Below are positions 33,571-45,409 of a stretch of 64,000 nt of DNA, piece by piece (positions within the stretch are counted from its first letter, which is position 1; each line of letters begins with the position of its first letter). A program made the position numbers and the translations under genes. The stretch covers positions 67,177,117 through 67,241,116 of the forward strand of contig CATQJL010000112.1 of the NCBI GenBank assembly GCA_958299035.1, in the 5' to 3' direction. This DNA comes from Cylicocyclus nassatus. Lineage: Eukaryota; Nematoda; Chromadorea; Rhabditida; Strongylidae. The notes below the pieces were generated by a model. It saw nothing but the letters and a program-made list of their open reading frames with translations. It did not search any database and was not told the origin of the DNA.

Positions 33571-34069
33571 CAGGCAGTCTGTCCCTGTGGACGATGTCGC
33601 GCAATGGTGCGCGACACCCTAAATGCCAGTTCTAATGTGCACAATGGTTCCAATTTGTATTCACATAATCAATTTAGGCTCAGAAGTTTTTCATGTTGGC
33701 CCGGCCCCTTTTTTGGCAAACTCCGCCCACTCCCTTGTCCTCTACAAAAACTTTTTTCGTTTTCAAATCGCATAGAAAAGCTCTAGATGACCGGGGAACC
33801 TTAAATAATCTTAATTTTGAATTTGCCCCCGATTATGCAGGCCCCGCCCCCTGGGTGGCAAGCCCCGCCCACTTTTCAAAAATGCCGGATGCACGAATTC
33901 ATTGATTTTGAGTCATTCCCAGCATTTTTGAAAAGTGGGCGGAGCTTCCCCAAAAGTGGGCGGAGCTATCTTGTCCACTTGCATTTTTGTACCTAACGCA
34001 TAGATGCATACATACATGCAGCCGGCTGTGAAAATGCCCGGAAACGGTTCGTCCACAGGGACAGACGTC
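33571..34069. mobile_element. MITE-like inverted repeat, GTCTGTCCCTGTGGACG ends
   Basis: GTCTGTCCCTGTGGACGA near 33577 is complementary to TCGTCCACAGGGACAGAC near 34068. The interior has a smaller foldback (CCGCCCACTTTTCAAAAATG at 33865 against 33925-33945) and repeated GTGGGCGGAGC motifs. The flank at 33550-33626 holds four TGTCGCGC/GCGCGACA units. Boundaries are approximate. Confidence 0.6.
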
Positions 34070-35703
34070 AAAAAAACAGCTCGTCGTCAACGTGTTAATA
34101 GGGCAAAGCAACCCCTACAAGAATGCTTTTAAAAGATCGCAAAAAGTTAAATCCGCATTTATATTGAAAAAAACCCAATTTTAATTTAATTACCCAGGAA
34201 TAGATCTCCGTATAAAACGCTTATTCTTATTTTTTTAAACCGGAAGCAATTAGTAAATTGACATGTCCACGTGTCGGAAAAGGGCTTTTCTGAGGAGGAA
34301 AACCTTTTTTGGAAGAAATTTTTTCTCCTAGACATGTTTGCTCTAAGATCGTCTTTGATTTCATTTGATTTGGTCACGCATATGCTCCCTCCATTAGACA
34401 TTTATATGCAAACCTGCCGCATTGTTACTATGGCTTTTTACTATGAGCAAAAATGCGAAAATATTGCCTTTAGAATTTTTTTGATTTGAATTCAATGTTT
34501 TTCGCCAACTAGCCGTACATATGAAGTTCAATGTGGATAGTATATGCCTGACCAAGTTGGAATCTGCAGAATCTTTTCGGACAAAAATCTGGTTTTTGGG
34601 CATATGAATTTTAGTAACTTTTGTATGGTAGTGCCAGCTCAATTAAATGTTATTTTTCTCTAACGAACATCGCTTGCATACTTGTAAATAAGATGATGGA
34701 AATCTTCCCATTTACACGCTGTGTTTTGTTCCTCATAAACTTTTTTATCTAAACTTTCTCTTTTCTGAGTGTATGTTACTTATGAAAGAGTTCAGGTTTG
34801 TACAGAACACGAACGGCAGATTTGTAAAAGATATGCGGGCTCCATTAATGGTACTTGTTTTTAGAAAGTTAACTTTCATTGGAAAACATAGCTTTAAGTG
34901 CATTAAGTGTTAGTCAACGTAATAAGTGTGATAGGAGGAGGTCATGTCATTTTGAGATGAAAAAACTGTAAGTATAATGATTACAGAGAGTTATGACAAT
35001 TGGGTCATGTACTCGTCAATAGTAAAAAAAGCAGGAACTGTAAATACAAAGATTATAGATTATGCCATACATCGGGTCATGTACTTATTGTAAAAAGCGC
35101 GATCAAAAGCACAATCACTTCCGCTTAGACACGGAATGAATAAAAATGCGAGATAAGAACTCAATCACTTCCGCGTTCTAGAGGCGAGGAACATATGAAA
35201 AGAAAGTTCTTATAATCTCCGCACTTTTTAAGATTATGACATTTAGTGGAACAGCTTTGACGCATCATAACTCAGACAATGAATTAGCAAAACTATGTGG
35301 GAATTATGTACCTAGCCAGGCTTTGACGAAGGCGAGCGGCGAAATGTGAGCTTGAGCCCGAAGTATTAAAAAAATGCGTTCACGATTTGAAAATCCTTAG
35401 CCATCGCACACAATAATACCGAAGCAATATGTGAAGCCATCAAGGAGCTGGAAAAAGAGATAGGCCTTTGCGTTTCGGATCAGAAAGCATTTGGAAGATA
35501 TGCGAAGATTATGAGCCTGCATCCTACAGCAAGCTGTGCCACAAATTGACGGAGCATGAAGTTCATAGGAATCTTTGAAAGAAATCGATATCGCAGCAGG
35601 GGAGAGCTTGGAGGCTGCTAGATCTTACAATTATCGTAAAAGAATAATTGGAGAGGAACATGTCGCAACAAGCAAAACAAATTGGTGCTTCCTGTAATAT
35701 GTA
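34070..35703. other. Stretch without recognised gene
   Basis: AT-rich, unremarkable sequence. Short frames on opposite strands only. One direct motif, CAATCACTTCCGC, appears twice (35112 and 35162). No exon structure was recognised. Confidence 0.35.
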
Positions 35704-36653
35704 TTAGGTTGGCTCGAAAGTTCTGGGACATTTTTGAACTAGATCTGCTATTTCTCGAAACCTAATGCACATACATTAGATAAAGGTACCATCCGATAGA
35801 GCAAGGCAAGCTCTACAAAATGGTGTGCATAAATTCGCACCATCTTCGACCCACCGTTAGTTTACACCCAAAATCTGAGTCGTACTAAAATTCAAAAAGT
35901 TGCAAAAAATTCATGTTTTTGTTCATACAAACTCTACTGACCTCCAACTTGCTCACAAAAATTGCACACCACATCAGACACTCATATGCACCGCTCCTGT
36001 ATTTTTTGCTCATCTGGAAATAGAAAAAACAAAAATTCTCAAACTTATGAAAAAATGAAGCTGTGCTGTTTCCACCAACGTAATTGAAGAGTACAAGCCT
36101 TTAGAACTATAACCGTAAATTTTCAGCTTTCCGTAAGCTCTAGTTGTCGAAAATTACCGCATTGAGCTCTCCTCACTTGGGCGTTCCATGCAAAAATCAA
36201 TATTTTTCGACAACTAGGGCTTACGAAAAGCTGGAAATTTACGGTTATACTTCTAAGAGTTTGTACTATTCAATTACGTAGGTGGAAACAGCACAGCTTC
36301 GTTTTCACATAAGCTTGAAAATTTTCGTTTTCTCGATTTCCAGATGAGCAAAAAATACAGGAACGGTGCAAATGAGTGTCTGATGTGGTCTGCAATTTAT
36401 GTGTGCAAGTTGACGGTCAGTAGAATTTGTTTGAACAAAGATATGAACTTTTTGCGATATTTTGAATTTCAGTACGACTCAGATTTTGGGTGTAAACTAA
36501 CGGTGGGTCGAAGTTGGTGCGAATTTTTGCACACCATTTCGTAGAGCTTGCTTTGCTCTATCTAATGGTACTTCAACTTGATGTATATGCCTTAGGTTTC
36601 GAGAAATAGCAGATCTAATTCGAGATTGTCCCAGAACTTTCGAGCCAACCTAA
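35704..36653. mobile_element. Mariner-like foldback MITE, TTAGGTTGGCTCGAAAGTTC ends
   Basis: Both ends read TTAGGTTGGCTCGAAAGTTC inward and are flanked by TA. The arms are complementary along nearly the full length, with the centre near 36165. The plus-strand frame at 36344 is the mirror of sequence in the left arm and is not a gene. Confidence 0.95.
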
Positions 36654-36925
36654 TAGCTTTGATGCAACTCGGGGAAGATCTCACTCAGTTTTCCATTCCA
36701 CACACCAATCAGCGCAGTGCTTTGACACCACATCGTATTAATGTGACGTGGTGAAATTTAGTGGTGTTATCGAGTGTTAGTGTTAGTGTTTGCCCACTTT
36801 TTCGTGACAATAGAGTAAAAGTAAGAAGTGTCTATAGTATCTAGTATTTATTACAATAGAGTAATAGATAAAATACTGTGCTCATTCCAACAGGCGAATC
36901 GATCAAACATACCATATTATGCGTT

Positions 36926-37121
36926 TAACGGCAACAGGGTCGCGCAGCGCAAATTACGCTCGAGCTGGCTTTTCAGCCATGTCATGCCTACAAATAACAA
37001 TCATGACTCCTTAATATCTATATAAGTGAGAAACAGGCATGAAAACCATAAAACAAGTTCCTCATTTCTAAGTGAGGTGCCAGCTCGCGCGCGCACTGCG
37101 GCTGCACCGCTGTTGCCGTTA
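36926..37121. mobile_element. Short TIR element, TAACGGCAACAG ends
   Basis: TAACGGCAACAG at the left and CTGTTGCCGTTA at the right, with partly matching GC-rich subterminal sequence (CGCGCAGCGC, GAGCTGGC). It is 196 bp long and non-coding. Confidence 0.6.
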
Positions 37122-37558
37122 GACGGCCTGTAAATAATAACGAATATAATGACGCTCTTGGGCCTAAAGAAAACTTCCCGAGATTCCGTCAAATCGCCTA
37201 CATCCACACGAACCACATGTCTACAGACTGAACGTGCACGGGTCTCAAATACATATGCACACTGCTTACACTGAAAAACTGAAGCACGAACGTGTCAGAA
37301 AAGAGGCGGAATCAGAGCGTGAATACGCGCATATGCACACGGTCGTCAACGTGTTAAGAAGACTCATCGCAATGCCAGATCGCGCAGCGACAGGATTCGC
37401 GTGAGGTATGCCTAGGTCCTTCAACGACACAAACTACCACGAAAGGATGTTCACTTAGATAGTGCTTCAGCTTGTCAAACAATGCGAAAAACGCAAAATT
37501 TTCTAAAATTCGTGAAGCTTCTATGCATAGATTTTCGACATTTCAGCAAGGGTTGATA

Positions 37559-37877
37559 CTCAGGCAATCGCTGGGGGCAGGCGGGCACCGGAAAAATAGA
37601 TTGCTGATTTCTCGCACCCCGCTCGCGGATTAATTGGAAAGCAATCAAGACTTTTCGGAAGACCGCTTGCTGAGTCAGCGGATTTTTGAGATACCGCCTG
37701 TTGAATTTTTTTCGCTCTTATCTTTTGCAGATATATTGCTGAATCTCTGAGGAATCGAGAACTCAGCAAGCGGTCTTCCGAAAAGTCCTGATTGCTTTCC
37801 AAAAAATCCGCGAGCGGGGTGCGAGAGATCAGCAATCTATTTTTCCGGTGCCCGCCTGCCCCCGGCGATTGTCTGAG
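37559..37877. mobile_element. 319 bp foldback MITE, CTCAGRCAATCGC ends
   Basis: The left CTCAGGCAATCGCTGGGGGC and right-end complement CTCAGACAATCGCCGGGGGC are flanked by TA, and the arms pair for about 135 bp. The CTCAGRCAAT start and the TA target tie it to the 2843-4155 element. A 91-codon minus-strand frame across it is an artefact. Confidence 0.9.
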
Positions 37878-38330
37878 TAGCTGTTTGGGTCTACTTTCAG
37901 CAGTTGGCCATTAAGTTCCAAACTGTTCTGCTTCCATATCGGGCATGAATTCTGGAGATTGGCATGGATAGGATGTGACGATTTCCTTATCAAGATTAAG
38001 TCCAAACATTCTGAAGGTGAAGGTTAGTCCGAGTCAGATGATGACAGTCATTTGTCAATCTATCTGTCTGTGGGGACAAAGAGGTTTAACGAAAATAAAA
38101 CTAACCAGACGTACCAGGAAGTGTTGAGATTTGGATAGGTGTAATAACCAAGAAAAACAAAGGGTTATGAGCTTTGAAATTCGGCTCATGACAATTACTG
38201 ATGATAACAACTCCGCCAACTTATAATATATCCGTAAAAAAGGACAGTTGTGCAGTCTAAACCAGCCAAATCTATGCGATAAGGAAAAATCGCATAGAAC
38301 AGCGAAGCCCAATGTTTACTCTAATGTCCC

Positions 38331-38338
38331 TATAAAAG
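38331..38338 (+). promoter_or_regulatory. TATA box of CAP copy C
   Basis: TATAAAAG begins 50 bp before the ATG and is followed by AGTAACGAAGTGAGCAG and AAACATTGCCA, the same block seen upstream of copies A and B. Confidence 0.7.
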
Positions 38339-38380
38339 AGTAACGAAGTGAGCAGCAAAACATTGCCAAGCAATAACACA

Positions 38381-39878
38381 ATGATGACCATCGGCTCTAC
38401 TTCTTTTCTGGTGAGTTTCGGTAACACTACAATGCTTTTTATACTCTAGAAATGTCCAAACCATACGTATTCTTGGTATTCTTCGACGATAAGTAAATTG
38501 ATTTGTTGTTAGCAGATGACCGTAGTGGCTTAGATGTTTGTTTCCTCCTTCTAAATAAAATGTATGAAAAGCGTATTAAAGATCGTATTGAAGCAACAGT
38601 CAGCACCTGGTCCTTGAGTAAAAAGTAAAGTCCTCAAGTAACAAGATCTACTGGTCCGATTGAAAAGAGTAGTTTGGTAAAGCGCTTGAATTTTGAATTT
38701 TACAGCTGCAAAGTGTCATAGCTCCCGCTTGTCCTATGGCTCAAATAAGTTTCCCAATCGCTGTATCCAGACACACAGTTTTTCCTTTTTAATTGCCTCC
38801 AGACAGTCCTCAAATATTGGTTTAGGAACACTTTGTAAATAAGCAGCCTAACTTTATTAGTCACCGTCTAAAGCGGTTGACATTTTTAGGTGCTCACAAT
38901 AATTACAAGTGCAGCACAAACCTCCCGTAAGTTTCGTATTCCGTTTCAATTACTTAGCTAATCGACTAAACAATTTAGAGGCAGAAATTTGTTCACATAA
39001 AGATGGAATGACTGACGATATTCGTAACATTGCGCTCACACTACATAACAGCTATAGGTAAGCTATCGAGACTTTCTTCAATAATTAGAAAGAAATGATG
39101 TTCACACATTTTAGGTCAGATCTTGCACTCGGCAAGGTGAAAAAATATGATGGCTCGCTTTTGCCACAGGCAGGAGCGATGATGCAGCTGGTGATTAAAT
39201 TCAAAAAAGAAAGGAAAATTACCACAATTTGAGGCAGATGTTCAGGAATACTTGTGCGAGGCAGAGGACATTGCTTATAATGAAGCAAGTCAATGTCCGA
39301 CAGCTGAAAACCCTTTGGAAGTTGTTGGACCTTTGGAGGAAGAGAATTTTGCTATGATACCGAAAACAGATGCAAATGACGCTAACAGTGCCATAGAAAT
39401 GGTTAGCTTTACCGGTTTATTTCGCCCAACTTCCCCCCCCCCCTTCTTTGTCCAATACTACCAGCGGGCTTACATAACCTACTTAAGGCTATGCAAAAGT
39501 GGTGGAGTACAGTGCAAACTGATCCTACTCCATATGACGAACATTTCCATGTCGTAGAGAGTCACTTAAAGGCGCCGCTGATGTCTTTCATAAGGGTAAG
39601 AAGAGAGTTCTGGCCATATTTTTCTAATTTATATTCAACAGATGGCCTGGCATGAAACATGGGCTGTAGGTTGCGGCGTGAAGGAATGTGGCGATCATTA
39701 CACTATCATATGCCGTTATAGATGGGGGTACAATCTTCTGTTTTCTTTTGTATATACAAGCAATACAAGGAATTGCAGAATCACCCTTGATACTCCTCTT
39801 TACTGGCAAAACACACCATGCAAAGATTGCTGGGAAACAGACATTTGCCACCCCAATAAAGGGCTCTGTATTGAATAG
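38381..39878 (+). CDS. CAP/SCP (ASP-like) secreted protein, copy C, intact 8-exon gene
   Basis: Exons 38381-38410, 38890-38926, 38979-39057, 39115-39190, 39246-39414, 39465-39595, 39642-39727 and 39779-39878 join to 708 nt, 235 codons plus stop, with every junction in phase and GT/AG. Residues 1-21 (MMTIGSTSFLVLTIITSAAQ...) are a signal peptide made from exons 1 and 2. The CAP domain follows: GMTDDIRNIALTLHNSYRSD, YLCEAEDIAYNEAS, VSFTAGLHNLLKAMQKWW, the CAP1-like MAWHETWAVGCG and the CAP2-like IICRYRWG. The protein ends in a cysteine-rich tail (PCKDCWETDICHPNKGLC) typical of nematode ASPs. It is predicted to be secreted; its partner or activity cannot be read from the sequence. This is the only copy in the window that is complete and unbroken. 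Introns are 44-63 nt except the first (479 nt). Confidence 0.9.
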
Positions 39879-39898
39879 ACTGCAATATCATATTATGT

Positions 39899-39905
39899 GA
39901 ATAAA
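39899..39905 (+). terminator. Polyadenylation signal of CAP copy C
   Basis: GAATAAA lies about 20 bp after the stop codon. The same GAATAAATTTTTT follows the copy B stop on the minus strand. Confidence 0.6.
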
Positions 39906-39959
39906 TTTTTTCTTGAACACTTCTCTTATTCACACTACAACTAGTCTGTTCACTTGTAA

Positions 39960-41005
39960 GTTTTAAGTTTGGCAATAAGAATGTACAGCTTTTTCCTGTT
40001 CATATTGATATCAAAAATAGAAGATGAAACAACTTCATTTTAGTATATTTTGAGATCATCCCAATTTTCCAAGTACAATGCGTCCTTTTTCATTTTGGTG
40101 CGACCGGCTTAGCCACTTCGATATAGATCGCGGGGCGTTCGCTATGCCCACAACTTCCTTAGGTGATGTGCAGCACGGTGGTCTTTGTGTCTCCAAACTT
40201 TTAGGCAAGTTTGGGTTGGTCGATTTTAGAGAATGAAGCCCTGCGCCTTGTACACTTGAGATTAGGGTAAACAAACCAAGCTCTAATGACCTCCAATCTG
40301 AGAGCTGGGAAAAGAAAGTATGTTAGCTCAGTAATATCAATCGGCAACTCATATTTGAGTTGCCATGCAAAAAAATTCTTGTGTGGGAAAAAGTCATGTG
40401 AAAGTACCTAAAAATGGTGACAAATTTTCTCGAGCATCTGAGGATGTGAAACTCGAGATGTGCCAAAGGGGATAATTTTTTTAGATGATGAAGCGAATGG
40501 CCGCATTTGTGCAGCTACTCGGTAAGAGACAAAGAGAATCCTACGTTCGATCTAAGCGATTAAGCAGTAACAGCGCGAATTTTCATCAACGTTACCGTGC
40601 AGAGAGAAGTAAATGGGAGAGCCATGATTTCAACGTGCGTTAAGATATCAAGGAGCACATGATGACGAAGATTATCAGTGTCAACCTCCTTGAGCAACCA
40701 CCATGTGTCACCAAAACGCAAAGTTCTATAACTCAACTGTCTATCAAGAGAAATTGAAGTGTCAGCGCGAAAGACTTTCGGAGTCTGCTGAATTTCTTTA
40801 GAAGCCCTAAAATAAACCGATAAAAACAGTGCATCGCCGTAACTACTGTACTAGCGCCGTTCTTGAAGATATGCAAGTTTTGATTAATCCAACCTCCTGG
40901 GACCGACCGAATTTATGCGTTACAGGTTATTAGAGATTCAAAAACCACCGCTGGGAGCCTGCCAGGCGGCGGTGATCCATAAAAATGTATCCGCTAATGC
41001 GGACT
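39960..41005. other. Stretch with a diverged repeat but no gene
   Basis: 40100-40275 (TTTGGGTTGGTCGATTTTAGAG and flank) resembles 53370-53560 and looks like a decayed interspersed element. The rest is unremarkable. Confidence 0.4.
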
Positions 41006-42426
41006 AAGGGCCGTATGCATTAACATCTCCGCCGGTGAGGGGATCGCAGCTTTAGAAGAAAGCTTCATATCCTGAAACTCCAGATATCTGGATTTCACGC
41101 TGTACACCTATCCGTAAGTACTCCCACCATCCTTCACTATGAACATATTGAAGGGAAGCAAAAAGCTGTACAAGCCGCATTTTCCACTTTTCTGTATTAT
41201 CCTGGTAATCCCCGGTGGCCGACCGTCTTTTCTTTAGAGTCCTTTTTTTTCCGAAGTCAATAAAAACATTCCCAAGTTGTGATGTTTATAACCCAACAAA
41301 GCTAATCATGTCTGGTAAGAACAAGTGATGTTTCGAAGTCATGAAGTTTGCAATGAACCACAAGTCGTAGTTGGGGTTTATCGAGAAAACTGATATTTCG
41401 AAAACTTATTTGTTCATATCGGCAACATGCTTAGCACTGTTGGGTTAGATAATCAGTGCAACTTTGGAAGGTTTTCGCTAATTTCGAGAGAAGAATAATG
41501 ACTTTGAAAAAAAGACGATTGGCCGCCGGGGATCATCAGGAGGTCATACAAAAAGCTAGAAAATGCAGCTTGTACAGCTCCTTGCTCCAGTTCAAGATGT
41601 CTTAGCGCAACATACACTAAGATCCCCGCGGGGAGGGGATCGCAGCTCAAAAGAAAGCTTCATATTCTGAAGCTCCAGATATCTGGATTTCACGTTGTGT
41701 ACGTAACCGTAAGTATTCCTACTACCCTTCACTATGAACATGTTGAGCAGGAGCGAGAAGCTGTACGAACTGCATTTTCCAGCTTTTGTATGATCCCTGA
41801 TAATCCCCGGCGCTTTTCTTTGAAGTCATTTTTCTTTCTCCAAAGTTAACGAAAAGTTTCCAAAGTTGTGCAGATTATCTAACACATCACTGCTTAGCAT
41901 GTTACTGATAAGAACCAAGTGATGTATCGGAGTTATGAAATTTGCGATGAACCACAAGTCTAAATTTGTGGTCTATCGGAAAATTCGATTTTTTTAAAAC
42001 TCATTTGTTCTCATCAGTAACATGCTTAGCACTGTTGTGTTAGATAGTTGGTACATCATTGGAAGGTTTTCGTTGCCTTCAAAGAAAGAAAAATGACTCT
42101 AAAGAAAAGCGCCGGGGTCATCAGGGATCATACAAAAGCTGGAAAATGCGTACACTTCTCGCTCCTGTTCAATATGTTCAAAGTGAAGGATAGTAGGAAC
42201 AGCGTGAAATCTAGATTTCTGGAGCTTCAGGATATGATGCTTTCGTCTGAGCTGCGACCCTCCCCAGCGGGGTTGTTAGTGCATGCGGCCCTTGGTGAAG
42301 GATGGTGGGGGCACTTACGAATAGGTAGACAGCTTGAAATCCAGATTTCTAGAGCTTCAGGATATGAAGCTTTCTTTTAAAGCTGCGATCCCCTCCTCAG
42401 CGGAGATGTTAATGCATGCGGCCCTA
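41006..42426. mobile_element. Double foldback element with TAGGGCCG ends
   Basis: The outer ends AAGGGCCGTATGCATTAACA and (complement) TAGGGCCGCATGCATTAACA form inverted repeats. Inside, a module (GATCGCAGCTTT, GAAAGCTTCATAT, CTCCAGATATCTGGATTTCA, then GTGCTTAGCATG or its complement) occurs four times in alternating orientation, making two palindromes in a row (about 41006-41640 and 41640-42426). No transposase is present. Confidence 0.75.
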
Positions 42427-43539
42427 AGTTTTGAACTTGACAGGAGTCAGTTTACTTTACGGATCCTTTGATGCAATTGACGGAATGTTTGATGGGGTAA
42501 ATCGCCCGTTACAGCGAAGCAAACATCTGTAATGATAAGATCAAGAATCGATCGCAACATTATTTAGCTGTTTGGAGTCTTCGTTTTTTTACAGCCAGTC
42601 CAAAAATTATAAACTACCTCCTCCATCATTCTGAAAGCTTTGTAATAGATACGACCCGAAGAAGACAGAGCCAGCAATTCTAACTTGTGAGAGCTTCTAG
42701 ATACTTCAAATGATTGAGATGGGCAGAAGTGACTGTAACCAATCCCTTGCTCACATAATTTTTCATCTTCTAACATATACCATACCTTCACCGAAAGAGT
42801 TTTTTATACAAAAGAGCAAAAAGGAGTTTCGTAATCTTTTCTCTCGGCTTATTATAGCTCATAATCTTCACTAACGACGCAATTTACAGTCTCAGAACGC
42901 AAAGCGCTTCTCTAACCAAACCAAATCTGTTCATTATGCTTGCCTTTTTTCTTCTTTGTACGTTCTTTCTTGTTATGTGAGAGGGGAAGGGTGGAGTCCA
43001 AAAAGCTCCAAAGGGCACTTCGCCGAGCTAGGAGTATAGCTTGAGCTTTTCGATGTATGTCTTAACTAAGTGCTTTTGACCACATGGTGTTTGCGCTGTT
43101 TCCATGCTTCTGAATGCTTGCTGACATGCTTTAACTCATACTCATTCAAGTGTAGTACCTTGTGGGCTTACGCGAAATGGTCAGAAGTCGAAATGGTCGA
43201 ACAGCTGGTTATCATTGAACGCAGATCCAAACGCTCATGCCGAATCTCCTTTCTTATCCGCTGAGCGCCTAATTGGGCGAAGTTGTCGAGCTGGAAATGT
43301 TATGATTGCAATTTGGGCTCAATTCTGACGTGACTCAAAAAGGTTTTAAGTTTCAGCTTACCACTGAGTCAAAAATGCGTAGAAAACTCCAAATACGTGT
43401 TTTGTACAAAATTGGTTACATTTGCGCCTAGCTTCAGCGGATTAGAAGGCCGAATTAAAATTTGGTTTCGCACAGCATCGCATGTTATGCAGCTTCTGGG
43501 AATTTGCTCTGACTTCATCGACTTCTTCTCACATCAGGC
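42427..43539. other. Stretch without recognised gene
   Basis: Short opposing frames only. No splice-supported exon and no clear repeat were seen. Confidence 0.35.
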
Positions 43540-44610
43540 TGGGTTCATACTGATTCCCATGTTCTGCACATGTTCCCGCACAGTTCTCGCACTGTACTGG
43601 AACTGTGCGGAAACAGTTGCAGAACTGTGCAGCATGGGCTGCAGCCGCCCCGCACCGTTTCGAACGGCAAGTGTTGGAGAATTCTGACCGTTCTCAACAT
43701 TTTTTTCAGACATTTTGGCCTTATTCCTCCACCCCGCTTCACTTTTTGTTCAGCAGAACTTCGAACTTGAATCGGGGTTGAAAACTGAACGCTGTTCTGC
43801 TCCATGTACCCGGGAAGATGGGCCTTTCGTGCGCACGTCCATTCTCTCATCGCTATTTTTGTTCAGACCTACTTCATAGTTCTAGCAAGACGCTGCGTAG
43901 TCTCGCATCTATATTGAAATTGACATAGTCTCTAGAACACATGAAGTAGGCCTGAACAGAAAAGGTAGAGAAGATTGACGCGCGCACGAAGGAAGGTCCA
44001 TCTTCCTGGATACATGAAGCAGAACAGCGTTCAATCCTCAACCCCGCTTCATCACAGCTTTTCTCCTCACAAGGAGAAGCGGGGGTAGAAGATAGAACGG
44101 AGAATCAACGATATGGAAAAATGAAAGGACTGAGAACGCCCAAAAACATCAAAAACAAGAGAGAAGTCCCAATTCATGCAGTCTTAGAATTGCTCCTGCT
44201 CCCTAATTCGTGGCAGACGGCTATGTAAACTACGCAGCTGCTTCCTGGAACAAATGAAGTAGATTTGAGCAAAAATCACGAAGATAGAATGGACAATCGC
44301 ACGACAGCCTATCTTCCCGAATACATGGAGCAGAAAAGCGCTTACTCTTCAAACCCGCTTCGAGTTCGAAGTTCTGCTGATTAAAAAGGAAAGCGGAGTG
44401 GAGGAATAAGGCCAAAATGAGAGAGATCTGAAAGAAAAACCGTTGAGAACGGTCAAAACTCGCCAATTCCCGCCGTTCAAAACGGTGCGGGGCGGCTGCT
44501 GCGCATGCAGCACAGTTCTGGAACTGTTCCCGCAAAGTTCCAGCACAGTGCGAAAACTGTGCGGGAACATAGAACATGGTAAACAGTATGAACCCACCCT
44601 CAGCTCAAAT
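43540..44610. mobile_element. Foldback pair of the GGAACTGTGC repeat family
   Basis: The left arm (GGGTTCATACTGATTCCCAT, then GTTCCCGCACAGTTC) is inverted relative to the right arm (GTGCGGGAACATAGAACATG, ...CAGTATGAACCC), with GGGCGGCTGC blocks on both sides. Each arm resembles the single copy at 4855-5215. An additional internal repeat (AAGCAGAACAGCG, CCTGAACAGAAA) lies at 43780-44050. The overlapping frames on both strands are repeat artefacts. Confidence 0.65.
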
Positions 44611-45409
44611 CGCGATGCGCTAATCTTCTTTCTTGTCTTTGGCGTTCTGTTCAGCATGCTAGTTGAGCGAACTTCACCAGCACAAAGCCAGCTGGATTCC
44701 ATATTTGTTAACAATACCCGACAAGAGGTAGAAAAACATTATATGGCCTGTTATAAATATAGACTCCTTGATGTGAGTGTGAAGAAAAAGTCGAATAATG
44801 CTTTTAGTGCACTCTTGATCATAGATGCGATAGGTGGAGAAATTTCTCTGACCCCTTCACTTTAGGGCCGGCATCTGACTGACCCCTTTCACCTGAGTTG
44901 AGATTAGAATCAAGGCTTAACGGCAGAATGAAACAGCTGTTACAATGACACTTTTTGTTTGGAAAGGAAACGCCAGCTGCTCTTCTCCTCAGACATCAAG
45001 ACTGCAAGAGAGTATCGAAGCAGCAGCGTTTTTTTTTTTTGAAAAAACGCAAGCTTGAGACCTTCTGCGCACTCAAAGTGACGTGCGTAAGAATAGTCAA
45101 AAATCAGAAGGATCTCTGATTCTACTGTATCAATAAAAGCACAATGAACATTGATCAATGAATACACATTGTCTTAAGAAAGAGTTGAGCAAGAGTAGAA
45201 AATTTGGACTAGTTAGTGATGGATGCATGTTTGCTAACATGATTGTACCATATCTCTTTTCACTAGAGAGAATAATAACAAATGAAGAAGCATTTGGATT
45301 ACTCGTTTCTCAAGGCTTTCGAATCATACATAAAAGTTCGAAAAGACCTCCTTGGTTTGAAAAAAAAATTACCCAGATTTAACTGATATTGTAGCTAGAT
45401 AAAACTACT

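Noticed and set aside
36344..36544. 66-codon frame with cysteines in the 35704-36653 foldback
   Set aside because: Lies entirely in the right arm of a palindrome and is copied in the left arm; no splice sites or motif.
43396..44865. Several 96-140 codon frames on both strands around 43.4-44.9 kb
   Set aside because: They overlap the inverted GGAACTGTGC repeat family and are not conserved between its three copies.
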